Assembly (NCBI GenBank): GCA_964477455.1
Contig: CAYZHG010000031.1
Coordinates: 1 to 9,235 of the forward strand
DNA: 9,235 nt
From: CAIOJG01 sp964477455
GTDB lineage: Bacteria; Patescibacteriota; Patescibacteriia; Magasanikbacterales; GWA2-37-8
Direction: 5' to 3'
Positions 1-6,786 of the stretch are shown in pieces. The position numbers were made by a program, and so were the translations under genes. The notes under the pieces were generated by a model that did no database searches, was not told the origin of the DNA, and saw only the letters and a program-made list of their open reading frames with translations. The stretch's first letter is position 1; every line of letters starts with the position of its first letter.

Positions 1-1
1 T

Positions 2-1336
2 GATTTAGAAGAAACCAAAAGAACTGAATCGGCACTGGCTGGAAAGAAATACGCATATATTTTATCTCCCGAATATCGTTGGGACGCATGGGCGTGCCCA
101 AAAAATAGCGATGGTAAACTAAATCACAACAAAGCACTGGACGGCGACGATCTCTGTGGTTTTGTAAACAATAAACTTTTTCCATATCTTAAAAAATTTA
201 AAGCTGAAGAACCAAATACCATTGAATACAAAATCGGTGAAATTTTTTCTGAATTAAAAAATAAAATCTCCAGTGGATATAAATTGCGAGAAATATTGAA
301 TATCGTGGATTTGATGCACTTCCGTTTGTATGAAGAAAAACACGAACTTTCACATCTCTACGAAGCCAAAATAAAAAACATGGGCAACGCTGGTCGTAAC
401 GGCGGCGAATACTACACCCCACGACCACTCATCAAAACAATTGTGAAAGTAGTCGACCCAAAGATCGGGGATACTATTTACGACGGTGCCTGTGGTAGTG
501 CTGGATTTTTGGTTGAAGCGTATAACTATCTAACACAAAATCAGTCCAAACTATTACCAAGTCAGATGGTAACATTACAAAATAAAACTTTTTACGGCAA
601 AGAAATAAAATCTCTCGCCTATATCATCGGTATCATGAATATGATCCTGCATGGCATTGAAGCACCAAATATAAAACATACCAATACACTCGCAGAAAAT
701 ATCAATGACATCCAAGAAAAAGATCGTTACTCCGTAATTTTGGCAAATCCGCCGTTTGGCGCTGGTATCGGTCGTGAAATTCAACAAAACTTTCCAATCA
801 AAACTGGTGAGACTGCTTTTCTTTTTCTCCAGCATTTTATAAAAATTTTAAAAGCTAGAGGACGAGCGGGTATTGTTATCAAAAATACTTTTCTTTCCAA
901 CACCGACAACGCCTCGGTTTCATTGCGTAAACTACTTTTAGAAAATTGCAATTTGCACACTGTGTTAGATTTGCCAGGTGGCGCTTTTCAAGGTGCTGGA
1001 GTAAAGACGGTAGTATTATTTTTTGAGAAGGGTACATCTACAAAAAAAGTTTGGTTTTATCAACTCAATCTTGAACGAAATCTCGGCAAAGGCAACCCAT
1101 TAAACGAAGCTGATTTAGCGGAATTTGTGGAACTGCAAAAGACCAATGCAGATAGTAATAACTCGTGGAGTGTGGATGTCAAAAACATCGACCAGACAAC
1201 TTTTGATTTGTCGGTGAAGAATCCAAATAAAGGCGGGGAAGTGGTTTTGCGTGAGCCGAAGGATATCTTAAAAGAAATAGGCAAACTAGACGAAGAAAGT
1301 GACAAGATATTGACTGGCTTAAGCAAATTACTTTAA
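2..1336 (+). CDS. hsdM: Type I restriction-modification system DNA methyltransferase subunit HsdM (5' partial)
   Basis: HsdM is the catalytic methyltransferase subunit of type I R-M enzymes; with HsdS it transfers a methyl group from SAM to adenine N6 in a bipartite target. The frame is open from base 2, giving 444 visible residues, so the true start lies upstream of the window. The visible N-terminus (DLEETKRTESALAGKKY) is typical of HsdM some 40 residues in, making the full protein about 480-490 aa by family expectation. Motif I, DGACGSAGFL, starts at visible residue 161. Catalytic motif IV, NPPF, starts at residue 249. The GGEYYTPRPL segment before motif I is also characteristic. The C-terminus is complete, ending in TAA with a helical tail. 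An in-frame TTG at 284 is not a start, because conserved HsdM sequence continues upstream of it. Unusually, hsdS is not adjacent but about 5.4 kb downstream. Certain as to family; methylation specificity cannot be read from this subunit. Confidence 0.96.
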   Translation, partial: DLEETKRTESALAGKKYAYILSPEYRWDAWACPKNSDGKLNHNKALDGDDLCGFVNNKLFPYLKKFKAEEPNTIEYKIGEIFSELKNKISSGYKLREILNIVDLMHFRLYEEKHELSHLYEAKIKNMGNAGRNGGEYYTPRPLIKTIVKVVDPKIGDTIYDGACGSAGFLVEAYNYLTQNQSKLLPSQMVTLQNKTFYGKEIKSLAYIIGIMNMILHGIEAPNIKHTNTLAENINDIQEKDRYSVILANPPFGAGIGREIQQNFPIKTGETAFLFLQHFIKILKARGRAGIVIKNTFLSNTDNASVSLRKLLLENCNLHTVLDLPGGAFQGAGVKTVVLFFEKGTSTKKVWFYQLNLERNLGKGNPLNEADLAEFVELQKTNADSNNSWSVDVKNIDQTTFDLSVKNPNKGGEVVLREPKDILKEIGKLDEESDKILTGLSKLL

Positions 1337-1376
1337 TTTTGAAATCATCTTACTAACACCAGAAAAATGATGCTAT

Positions 1377-1409
1377 AAATAGTATTAACCTCATAGGTTA
1401 ATACTATTT
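1377..1409. promoter_or_regulatory. Perfect 14-bp inverted repeat, probable operator of the higBA-type operon
   Basis: The arms AAATAGTATTAACC (1377-1390) and GGTTAATACTATTT (1396-1409) are exact reverse complements separated by a 5-nt loop, TCATA. The right arm overlaps the first two bases of the -35 hexamer at 1408-1413. HigA-type antitoxins are known to repress their own operons by binding palindromes at the promoter, so an operator for the downstream HTH antitoxin is the most natural reading. A transcription terminator for hsdM is an alternative, but the stem is AT-rich (three G/C pairs) and only three T follow, so it would be weak. The repeat is directly visible; the function is inferred. 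Confidence 0.7.
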
Positions 1410-1436
1410 GACAATAATTACACATAGTGATATACT
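1408..1436 (+). promoter_or_regulatory. Sigma70-like promoter for higB/higA
   Basis: A perfect -35 hexamer TTGACA (1408-1413) is followed by a 17-nt spacer and the -10 hexamer TATACT (1431-1436), which differs from consensus at one position. Initiation would fall near 1443, leaving a leader of about 21 nt before the toxin ATG at 1464. There is no Shine-Dalgarno-like sequence in that leader. The inverted repeat just upstream touches the -35 box, which suits repression by the antitoxin. Confidence 0.75.
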
Positions 1437-1463
1437 TATTTTATATCTGATTGGCTTTAATTT

Positions 1464-1778
1464 ATGGAGTTGGAATTTCAAGATAAAAAATTACAAAAAC
1501 ACTGCCAAAGTGAAAAAGATTTACAAAGAAAATATGGCAATGAACAAGCTCGACTTATTATCAAGAGAATTAATCAGTTACAAGCTGCCGAAAATCTTTA
1601 TGATATTTCAAAGCTACCACAAGTACGACTTCACTCCTTGTCTGAAAACAGGCAGGGTGAATTTGCAATTGATATTAAACACCCAAAAAGATTAATACTA
1701 ATCCCATTGGACGGAGATTCAAAAGATTTGAAAACAACTACAAAAATAAAAATAACCGAAATCACAAACTACCATTAA
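1464..1778 (+). CDS. higB: RelE/ParE-superfamily toxin, HigB-like
   Basis: A 104-residue protein of the size and pattern of HigB-type toxins. Members of this family are generally ribosome-dependent mRNA endonucleases kept inactive by a cognate HigA antitoxin. Supporting features are an N-terminal helical stretch (residues 8-43), the strand-turn LPQVRLHSLSENRQGEFAI (51-69), which matches the family's LPGLRLHxLKGxRxGxWxI pattern, then HPKRLILIP (73-81), and a C-terminal ITEITNYH resembling the family's usual E-I-x-D-Y-H ending. ATG 1464 is the first ATG after the predicted promoter, although no ribosome binding site is seen. The antitoxin gene follows after 4 nt, in toxin-first order as in higBA. 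A TTG-initiated ORF in another frame (from 1408) overlaps it and is rejected. Family assignment is by pattern recognition; toxicity is inferred. Confidence 0.82.
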   Translation: MELEFQDKKLQKHCQSEKDLQRKYGNEQARLIIKRINQLQAAENLYDISKLPQVRLHSLSENRQGEFAIDIKHPKRLILIPLDGDSKDLKTTTKIKITEITNYH

Positions 1779-1782
1779 ATTT

Positions 1783-2871
1783 ATGCCAGAAAAAATATTT
1801 CAACCTAATATAGCAATTCATCCAGGAGAAACTCTACAAGAGATTTTGGAGTCGATGAACATGTCGCAAGCAGAATTGGCCGAGCGTGTTGGACTTGCGC
1901 TTAAAACTGTAAATGAAATAATTCAGAGCAAAAACCCAATAACTCCAGAGACCGCAAATAAATTTTCAGCGGTTTTTGGAATGTCTGCACAATTTTGGAA
2001 TAATCTACAACGTGATTACGATGAAACTCTGGCTAGAATCGAAAGAAACAAAACTATTCAATGTGAACTGCCATATTTAGAAAGATTTTTTTGTTACAGA
2101 GAGTTAGTAAATTTAAATTATGTTTCCAAAACATCCGACAAATTAGAAAAAGTAACAAATCTTTTAAATTTTTTTGGCGTAAGCTCTTTATCGTTGGTAT
2201 CAAAAATTCATTTTGTTGCATTTAAGAAGGTCAAACACAAAGATTTATCTAGTGAAAGTTTGGCGGCATGGTTGCGATGTGGAGAACTAAATGCTCAAAA
2301 ACAAGTGGAAAATATAAAAACTTTTGACAAAGAATCTATAAAACAATCTTTGCAAAATTTACGCGATTTAACTGTAGAACCAGTGGAAGTATTTCGAGAA
2401 AAGATGGTAAAGATATGTTCGGAATCTGGGATTATTGTTACATTTGTGCCATACTTTAAAAATACATACGTGAACGGGGCAACAAGGTGGATTAATTCAA
2501 ACAATCCACTAATCCAATTGAGTTTGCGCGGAAGTTATGCTGATAGCTTTTGGTTTACTTTTTTTCACGAACTTGGACATATTATTAAACATGGAAAAAA
2601 AGACCAGTTTGTCGAATTGGAAAACTGCAAAGATTTAGATGTAAAAGAACAAGAAGCAGACGAATTTGCACAAGAATTACTCATTCCAAAATCTAAATAT
2701 GCAGCATTTATAAATGAAAAAAACTTTAGTCCTTCAAGAATTCAACAGGTTGCTAAAAAGCTAAATGTTGATGTTGGAATTTTAGCTGGACGATTGGCGA
2801 GAGATCCGGAAGTTTCGAGTATTACTTGGAGGAATGTTGGTCGCTTACGTTCGAGGTTAAAAATTGGATAA
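1783..2871 (+). CDS. higA: HigA-like XRE antitoxin fused to an ImmA/IrrE-type metallopeptidase domain
   Basis: A two-domain, 362-residue protein. Residues 10-75 form an XRE/Cro helix-turn-helix of HigA type (HPGETLQEILESMNMSQAEL at 13-32; recognition region near GLALKTVNEII), which should bind operator DNA and autorepress. The C-terminal half carries FFHELGHIIKH with the zinc-binding HExxH core at H262-H266. It is followed by EQEADEFAQELL from 289, the usual downstream acidic zinc-ligand segment of ImmA/IrrE (M78-like) peptidases. Stand-alone HigA is about 100 aa, so this is the long antitoxin form. Fusions of this architecture are known in databases, and ImmA of ICEBs1 cleaves a phage-type repressor. 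Whether this domain degrades its own protein, a partner, or merely neutralises the toxin cannot be decided from sequence. The start lies 4 nt after the toxin stop, implying cotranscription and probably translational coupling. Confidence 0.9.
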   Translation: MPEKIFQPNIAIHPGETLQEILESMNMSQAELAERVGLALKTVNEIIQSKNPITPETANKFSAVFGMSAQFWNNLQRDYDETLARIERNKTIQCELPYLERFFCYRELVNLNYVSKTSDKLEKVTNLLNFFGVSSLSLVSKIHFVAFKKVKHKDLSSESLAAWLRCGELNAQKQVENIKTFDKESIKQSLQNLRDLTVEPVEVFREKMVKICSESGIIVTFVPYFKNTYVNGATRWINSNNPLIQLSLRGSYADSFWFTFFHELGHIIKHGKKDQFVELENCKDLDVKEQEADEFAQELLIPKSKYAAFINEKNFSPSRIQQVAKKLNVDVGILAGRLARDPEVSSITWRNVGRLRSRLKIG

Positions 2872-2883
2872 TTTTTTTAAAGT

Positions 2884-4128
2884 ATGACAATCAATGAACA
2901 AAAAATAAAGTGTCCAAAATGCGGTGAGTCAATTTCGATTGACGATGCTTTTACGCATCAAATTGAAGAAAAAATAAAAAAAGATTTTGAAATAATACAA
3001 AGAATAAAAGAAGAAGAATTTGTACAAAAAACAGAGGACTTAAAAAAACAGGCAATAGAAATTGCTGAGAATAAAAAAGATATCGACTCAATAGTTGCAA
3101 AACAAGTGACTGGGCAAATTGAAAAAGAACGGTTAATTCTTTTTAAAGAGGCCAGAACAGAAGCGGAAAGAGAGCAAAACGCAAAAACAGCGTTGCTGGA
3201 AGAGCAGTTAAAAAGTAAAGATGAAAAATTGGAACAAGCGACAAAGAATGAGATCAATTTGCGTAAAGAGAAAATAAAATTAGTAGAAGATAAGCAGACA
3301 TTTGAATTGGAAAAACTGAGACAAATGGAAGAGATAAAAAAAGTCGTTGTAGAAGAGGCAACAAAAAAAGCTACGGAAGAGCAGCAGTATGTTATTGCCC
3401 AATTAAAGAAGCAACTAACTGATGCTACAAAAGCTAAAGATGATTTGGCTCGCAAACTTGAGCAAGGCTCACAGCAAACACAAGGTGAGGTATTAGAATT
3501 AGAACTCGAAGAAATTTTGAGAACTGAATTTCCACATGATGAAATTTTACCTGTTCCAAAAGGTGTTAAAGGGGCGGATGTTGTTCACAAAATTATTGAT
3601 CGTTCTGGTCGTTTATGCGGGCAAATTGTTTGGGAATCAAAGAAGACCAAATCATGGAGTGAGGGTTGGGTTCAAAAACTTAAAGATGACCAGAGAGCAA
3701 TCAAAGCTGATTTAGCAGTTATTGTTTCCGCTGTATTACCAGAAGATGTGAAAGGGTTTGTATTTCGTGATGGGGTTTGGATTTGTGATATTAAACTTAT
3801 TTCAGCATTGGCAATGGCACTAAGGCATAATTTGGAAGCCGTCGCTCGAGAGAAAGGAATGTCGGTAGGTAAAAATGAAAAAATGGAAATTCTATATTCA
3901 TATTTGACTGGCGTAGAATTCAAGCAACGCGTAGAAGCGATTGTGGAGGCTTTTTCTAGCATGGACGACGGATTGAAAAAAGAAAGAATGGCGTATGAAA
4001 AAATTTGGTCTGAAAGAGAGAAACAAATTAGAAGAGTGATGAATAATACAATTGGGATGTATGGTGATTTGAATGGATTGATTACTTTGCCACAGATTAA
4101 AGCGTTGGAATTAGGGGAAGGGAAATAA
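2884..4128 (+). CDS. DUF2130 family protein, coiled coil with a candidate PD-(D/E)xK nuclease core
   Basis: A 414-residue protein with the DUF2130 layout. It opens with a short CPKCG knuckle (C10, C13) and THQIEE. A very long charged coiled coil, rich in E, K and Q, runs over about residues 27-198. A conserved C-terminal domain begins near GEVLELELEEIL (201-212). No function is established for the family to my knowledge. I see GADVV with D232 followed 19 residues later by WESKKTK with E251 and K253, preceded by a helix containing E205 and E209. This E...D...ExK order is the signature of PD-(D/E)xK nucleases, so DNA or RNA cleavage is a reasonable inference, not a demonstrated one. The C-terminus is helical and charged (MDDGLKKERMAYEKIWSERE). 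It starts 12 nt after higA with no intervening terminator, so it is probably on the same transcript. No ribosome binding site is evident. Confidence 0.85.
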   Translation: MTINEQKIKCPKCGESISIDDAFTHQIEEKIKKDFEIIQRIKEEEFVQKTEDLKKQAIEIAENKKDIDSIVAKQVTGQIEKERLILFKEARTEAEREQNAKTALLEEQLKSKDEKLEQATKNEINLRKEKIKLVEDKQTFELEKLRQMEEIKKVVVEEATKKATEEQQYVIAQLKKQLTDATKAKDDLARKLEQGSQQTQGEVLELELEEILRTEFPHDEILPVPKGVKGADVVHKIIDRSGRLCGQIVWESKKTKSWSEGWVQKLKDDQRAIKADLAVIVSAVLPEDVKGFVFRDGVWICDIKLISALAMALRHNLEAVAREKGMSVGKNEKMEILYSYLTGVEFKQRVEAIVEAFSSMDDGLKKERMAYEKIWSEREKQIRRVMNNTIGMYGDLNGLITLPQIKALELGEGK

Positions 4129-4164
4129 TAAAAAAATCGTGCTAAATAAACAGAAATTGTAGCT

Positions 4165-6357
4165 ATGATCAAAAAAATACTTAAAATAAAAGCAGTCGGG
4201 AGGTTTAAATCCTTTGCATGCAATAATGAAGATTTGGCTTTTAATAAAACAACGGTGATTTTTGGTTATAATACATATGGGAAAAGTACTCTCACATCTA
4301 TTTTTCGTTCCCTTAAAGACAGAAATCCGCATTACATTCATGGTAGAAAAACTTTTGGCATTTCCGACAATCAAGAAGTTGAAATTTTAGATGTACATAA
4401 TAATAAATTTGTTTTTAACTCCAATTGGGAAAATAAAAATATAGAAATCTTTGATAACGATTTTATTGCAAAAAATGTATTTTATGGCGATTACATAAAT
4501 AAGGAACAGCAATCTTCATTATACGGGATTTTGATTGGACATGAAGTTTATAAACTAAAACAAAATATAGACGAACTAAAGAAAGAACAGGATAAATTAC
4601 AGAAAGAAAAAACCGACATAGAAAATAAATTTACAAAGGGTATTTTTGGACCTTTTAGCTCCTTTTTGGTGATTAAGGTAGAGCCTGAAATTGATGAAAG
4701 AATTAAAGAATCGCAAGATAAGATAAAGCAACATGAAAATCTTGATAGTTTAAAACAATTAATTTTGAAAACACCATTATGTTCAACTTTTAGTAATTTT
4801 AAAGCAGAATTTTTAAAAACTTTAGACCTCTCTGTAGAAGAAATAATTAATACACATATAGAAAAAAACTGGAAAGATACTACAGCGTCTAAAGATTTTT
4901 TGAATCAAGGATTGAATTTACTCAAAGAAGATGGTGGGTGTGTTTTTTGTGGTCAAGATTTAGGGGGAGTTAATGGTTTTATTATTAACTTACGAAAAGT
5001 ATTTAGTAATGAATATAGAAACTTAAAAGAATCAATAAACAAGGTTGGCAATAATTTTAAATCGATTGATTTAGAAAAAATATTTCTTGAATTTGATAAA
5101 TGTGGTCTTAATTTAAGGAATAAACTAAATTATGAAAATTTACTATTAATCAAAAACAACATAGACACAAAAATTGAAAAGAAACAAAATGATTTGAACA
5201 TAAAATTAGATTTTGATCATGATTTAGATTTTGTGGCTTTTCTTGAAGAGTTAGGCAAACTCACAGATATATTAAATAGCATTACCACTTTGGTGTCTGG
5301 TGATATGTCTCAACTTGTAATATTAAAAAATACTCTTAACAACCAGTTACTAAATAAGTATCGTTTTTCAAAAGAAGGTATCGACATTTTTGAAGAATAT
5401 AAAAAATCTGAAAAAAATATTGATTTAAAAAAAGAGGAAATAAAAAAATTAAACGAATATCTTACAGAAAAAGTAAATCAAATTTTTAAACAAAATGAGA
5501 AACAAATCAATTTTTTTCTAAAAGAACTTGGTGCAAATTTTTCACTCAAAAATTTTGTTCCAAAATCTCATATGGGACTTGTAAATACTCATTTTTGCGA
5601 TTTTCAATTCATTATTGATGATGTACATGCAGTTCAGGTATCAAACAAGGCAAGAAAAGATGATCCGGAACCAGAAAATAAACCACATTTTAAAAATACT
5701 TTAAGTGATAGTGATAGAAGAGTTCTTGCTTTTGCATTTTTTATAGCCAAATTAAGTAATGATGATAATCTTGAAAATAAAATAATTGTACTTGATGATC
5801 CATTTTCCAGTTTTGATGAAAACAGAAAAGAAGAGACTATAAAATTATTAACAACTATAAAAAATAATAATGATGATGAACCAGCACAAAAAATAATTCT
5901 CACACATGATAAAGAATTTCTTTGTAGATTGTATGATAAATTACCTAAAGAGTCAAAGGTATTAAAGATCCACTATTCATCGACGGGTGGTTCAACTCTT
6001 AATACGTGTAATGTTGAAAATGAATTTTTAAAGGATGATTATTTTAAGAATATAGAGTATATAAAAAATTCTATCGACAATTCAACTAATATTGATGAAG
6101 CGCTGAAAAGGGTGCGACCCTGTTTGGAACATCTTTTAAAGAGAAAATATTATTTTTTATTAAAAACAGAGACTATTAAGAAGAAAAGTGTTGGTGAATA
6201 TCTAAATGAGATAGGTTCATTGTGTTTAAAAAAGGATGAAATTTTGAGTGATAACTGGCATGAAGATATGCACGACAGCCATCAAATAATTAAATTAAAC
6301 GATCCTGCAAAAATAGCAAAATTAAAAAGATTCCTTGAATTAATCAAAGAAATTTAA
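4165..6357 (+). CDS. RloC-like AAA_13/ABC ATPase with zinc-hook motif, possible anticodon nuclease
   Basis: A 730-residue SMC/Rad50-like ATPase. Walker A is GYNTYGKST (34-42). Coiled-coil arms flank a CVFC zinc-hook motif (C259, C262). An ABC-signature-like LSDSDRRVLAFAFF (513-526) is followed by Walker B IIVLDDP (540-546), a D-loop SSFD and an H-loop with H581. This order matches RloC and PrrC proteins; the CxxC hook and the length favour RloC, a translation-disabling anticodon nuclease linked to type I R-M loci. The C-terminal domain contains RPCLE (R651, E655), spaced like the Arg-x3-Glu of the PrrC nuclease triad, and downstream histidines in NWHEDMHDSH (H699, H703, H706), any of which could complete it. 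Many AAA_13 ATPases share a similar tail with no proven nuclease, so the activity is inferred. It lies 36 nt after DUF2130 and 3 nt before the membrane protein. Base composition is markedly AT-rich compared with hsdM and hsdR. Confidence 0.85.
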   Translation: MIKKILKIKAVGRFKSFACNNEDLAFNKTTVIFGYNTYGKSTLTSIFRSLKDRNPHYIHGRKTFGISDNQEVEILDVHNNKFVFNSNWENKNIEIFDNDFIAKNVFYGDYINKEQQSSLYGILIGHEVYKLKQNIDELKKEQDKLQKEKTDIENKFTKGIFGPFSSFLVIKVEPEIDERIKESQDKIKQHENLDSLKQLILKTPLCSTFSNFKAEFLKTLDLSVEEIINTHIEKNWKDTTASKDFLNQGLNLLKEDGGCVFCGQDLGGVNGFIINLRKVFSNEYRNLKESINKVGNNFKSIDLEKIFLEFDKCGLNLRNKLNYENLLLIKNNIDTKIEKKQNDLNIKLDFDHDLDFVAFLEELGKLTDILNSITTLVSGDMSQLVILKNTLNNQLLNKYRFSKEGIDIFEEYKKSEKNIDLKKEEIKKLNEYLTEKVNQIFKQNEKQINFFLKELGANFSLKNFVPKSHMGLVNTHFCDFQFIIDDVHAVQVSNKARKDDPEPENKPHFKNTLSDSDRRVLAFAFFIAKLSNDDNLENKIIVLDDPFSSFDENRKEETIKLLTTIKNNNDDEPAQKIILTHDKEFLCRLYDKLPKESKVLKIHYSSTGGSTLNTCNVENEFLKDDYFKNIEYIKNSIDNSTNIDEALKRVRPCLEHLLKRKYYFLLKTETIKKKSVGEYLNEIGSLCLKKDEILSDNWHEDMHDSHQIIKLNDPAKIAKLKRFLELIKEI

Positions 6358-6360
6358 ATT

Positions 6361-6786
6361 ATGAAAGAATTAGATAATAGTCTTAATAATATCCGAGCTG
6401 CAAAAAAATTATCTTTAGAATATAAAATTGAAGCACTACAACAGTTAATATTACAAAGGTTTCAAACACTTACTACTATTAGCTCGGTTAGTTTTGCTGT
6501 AGCAGGGGTAATTATTTCAGTAAACAGCGATTTGATAAAAAATTCATGTTTGGCTATTCTTGCGACAATCATGTTTCTTGGAATCGCGATAATAAGTTTA
6601 GGCAGACATTTATATTTAATACGAAGTGACATAAACGCTATTTCTAAAAAAATCAAGGAACTACCAACCGAAAATTGGAACAGGTCATTACAAGAAAAGG
6701 AATTCAAAGCTGATTGGTGGCCAGAAATATTATACATTTTTTTTGTTATCAGTATTTTAATATTTTGTCTATCTTTTATTATATGA
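6361..6786 (+). CDS. Small predicted membrane protein with three transmembrane helices, function unknown
   Basis: I do not recognise this 141-residue protein. Residues 1-36 form an amphipathic, charged helix. Hydrophobic segments follow at about 37-54 and 62-81, making a helical hairpin with a very short loop. A charged segment, about 82-120, contains the conserved-looking FKADWWPE. A last hydrophobic helix, 122-141, runs to the very C-terminus. There is no cleavable signal peptide pattern. By the positive-inside rule the N-terminus and the 82-120 segment are likely cytoplasmic. Its ATG is 3 nt after the ATPase stop and its TGA overlaps the hsdS start, so it is almost certainly cotranscribed and translationally coupled with both. 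The context suggests a membrane effector, anchor or inhibitor for the ATPase; this is inference only. Confidence 0.8.
   Translation: MKELDNSLNNIRAAKKLSLEYKIEALQQLILQRFQTLTTISSVSFAVAGVIISVNSDLIKNSCLAILATIMFLGIAIISLGRHLYLIRSDINAISKKIKELPTENWNRSLQEKEFKADWWPEILYIFFVISILIFCLSFII

Noticed and set aside
284..286. TTG at 284 as the start of the methyltransferase gene
   Set aside because: Conserved HsdM sequence is open in the same frame all the way back to base 2, so the gene is cut by the window edge rather than starting here.
1377..1409. Inverted repeat as an intrinsic terminator of hsdM
   Set aside because: The stem has only three G/C pairs and the following T run is three long; overlap with a perfect -35 box makes an operator more likely, although weak termination cannot be excluded.
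1408..1695. 95-aa ORF overlapping the toxin gene in another frame
   Set aside because: It begins at a TTG inside the -35 box and has no family resemblance, while the overlapping 1464-1778 frame matches HigB-type toxins and sits correctly before the antitoxin.
2072..2182. Seven-base T runs in the antitoxin gene as phase-variation tracts
   Set aside because: Runs of seven A or T are expected by chance in DNA this AT-rich, and the reading frame is intact.
2958..3455. 165-aa antisense ORF opposite the coiled coil of the DUF2130 gene
   Set aside because: It is the S/F-rich mirror of a K/E-rich coiled coil, with no recognisable domain; the same applies to the other antisense ORFs in the window.
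6714..6782. Extended N-terminus for HsdS
   Set aside because: This in-frame stretch lies inside the membrane protein gene and encodes an aromatic/hydrophobic string unlike HsdS; the ATGA overlap at 6783 gives the standard N-terminus.
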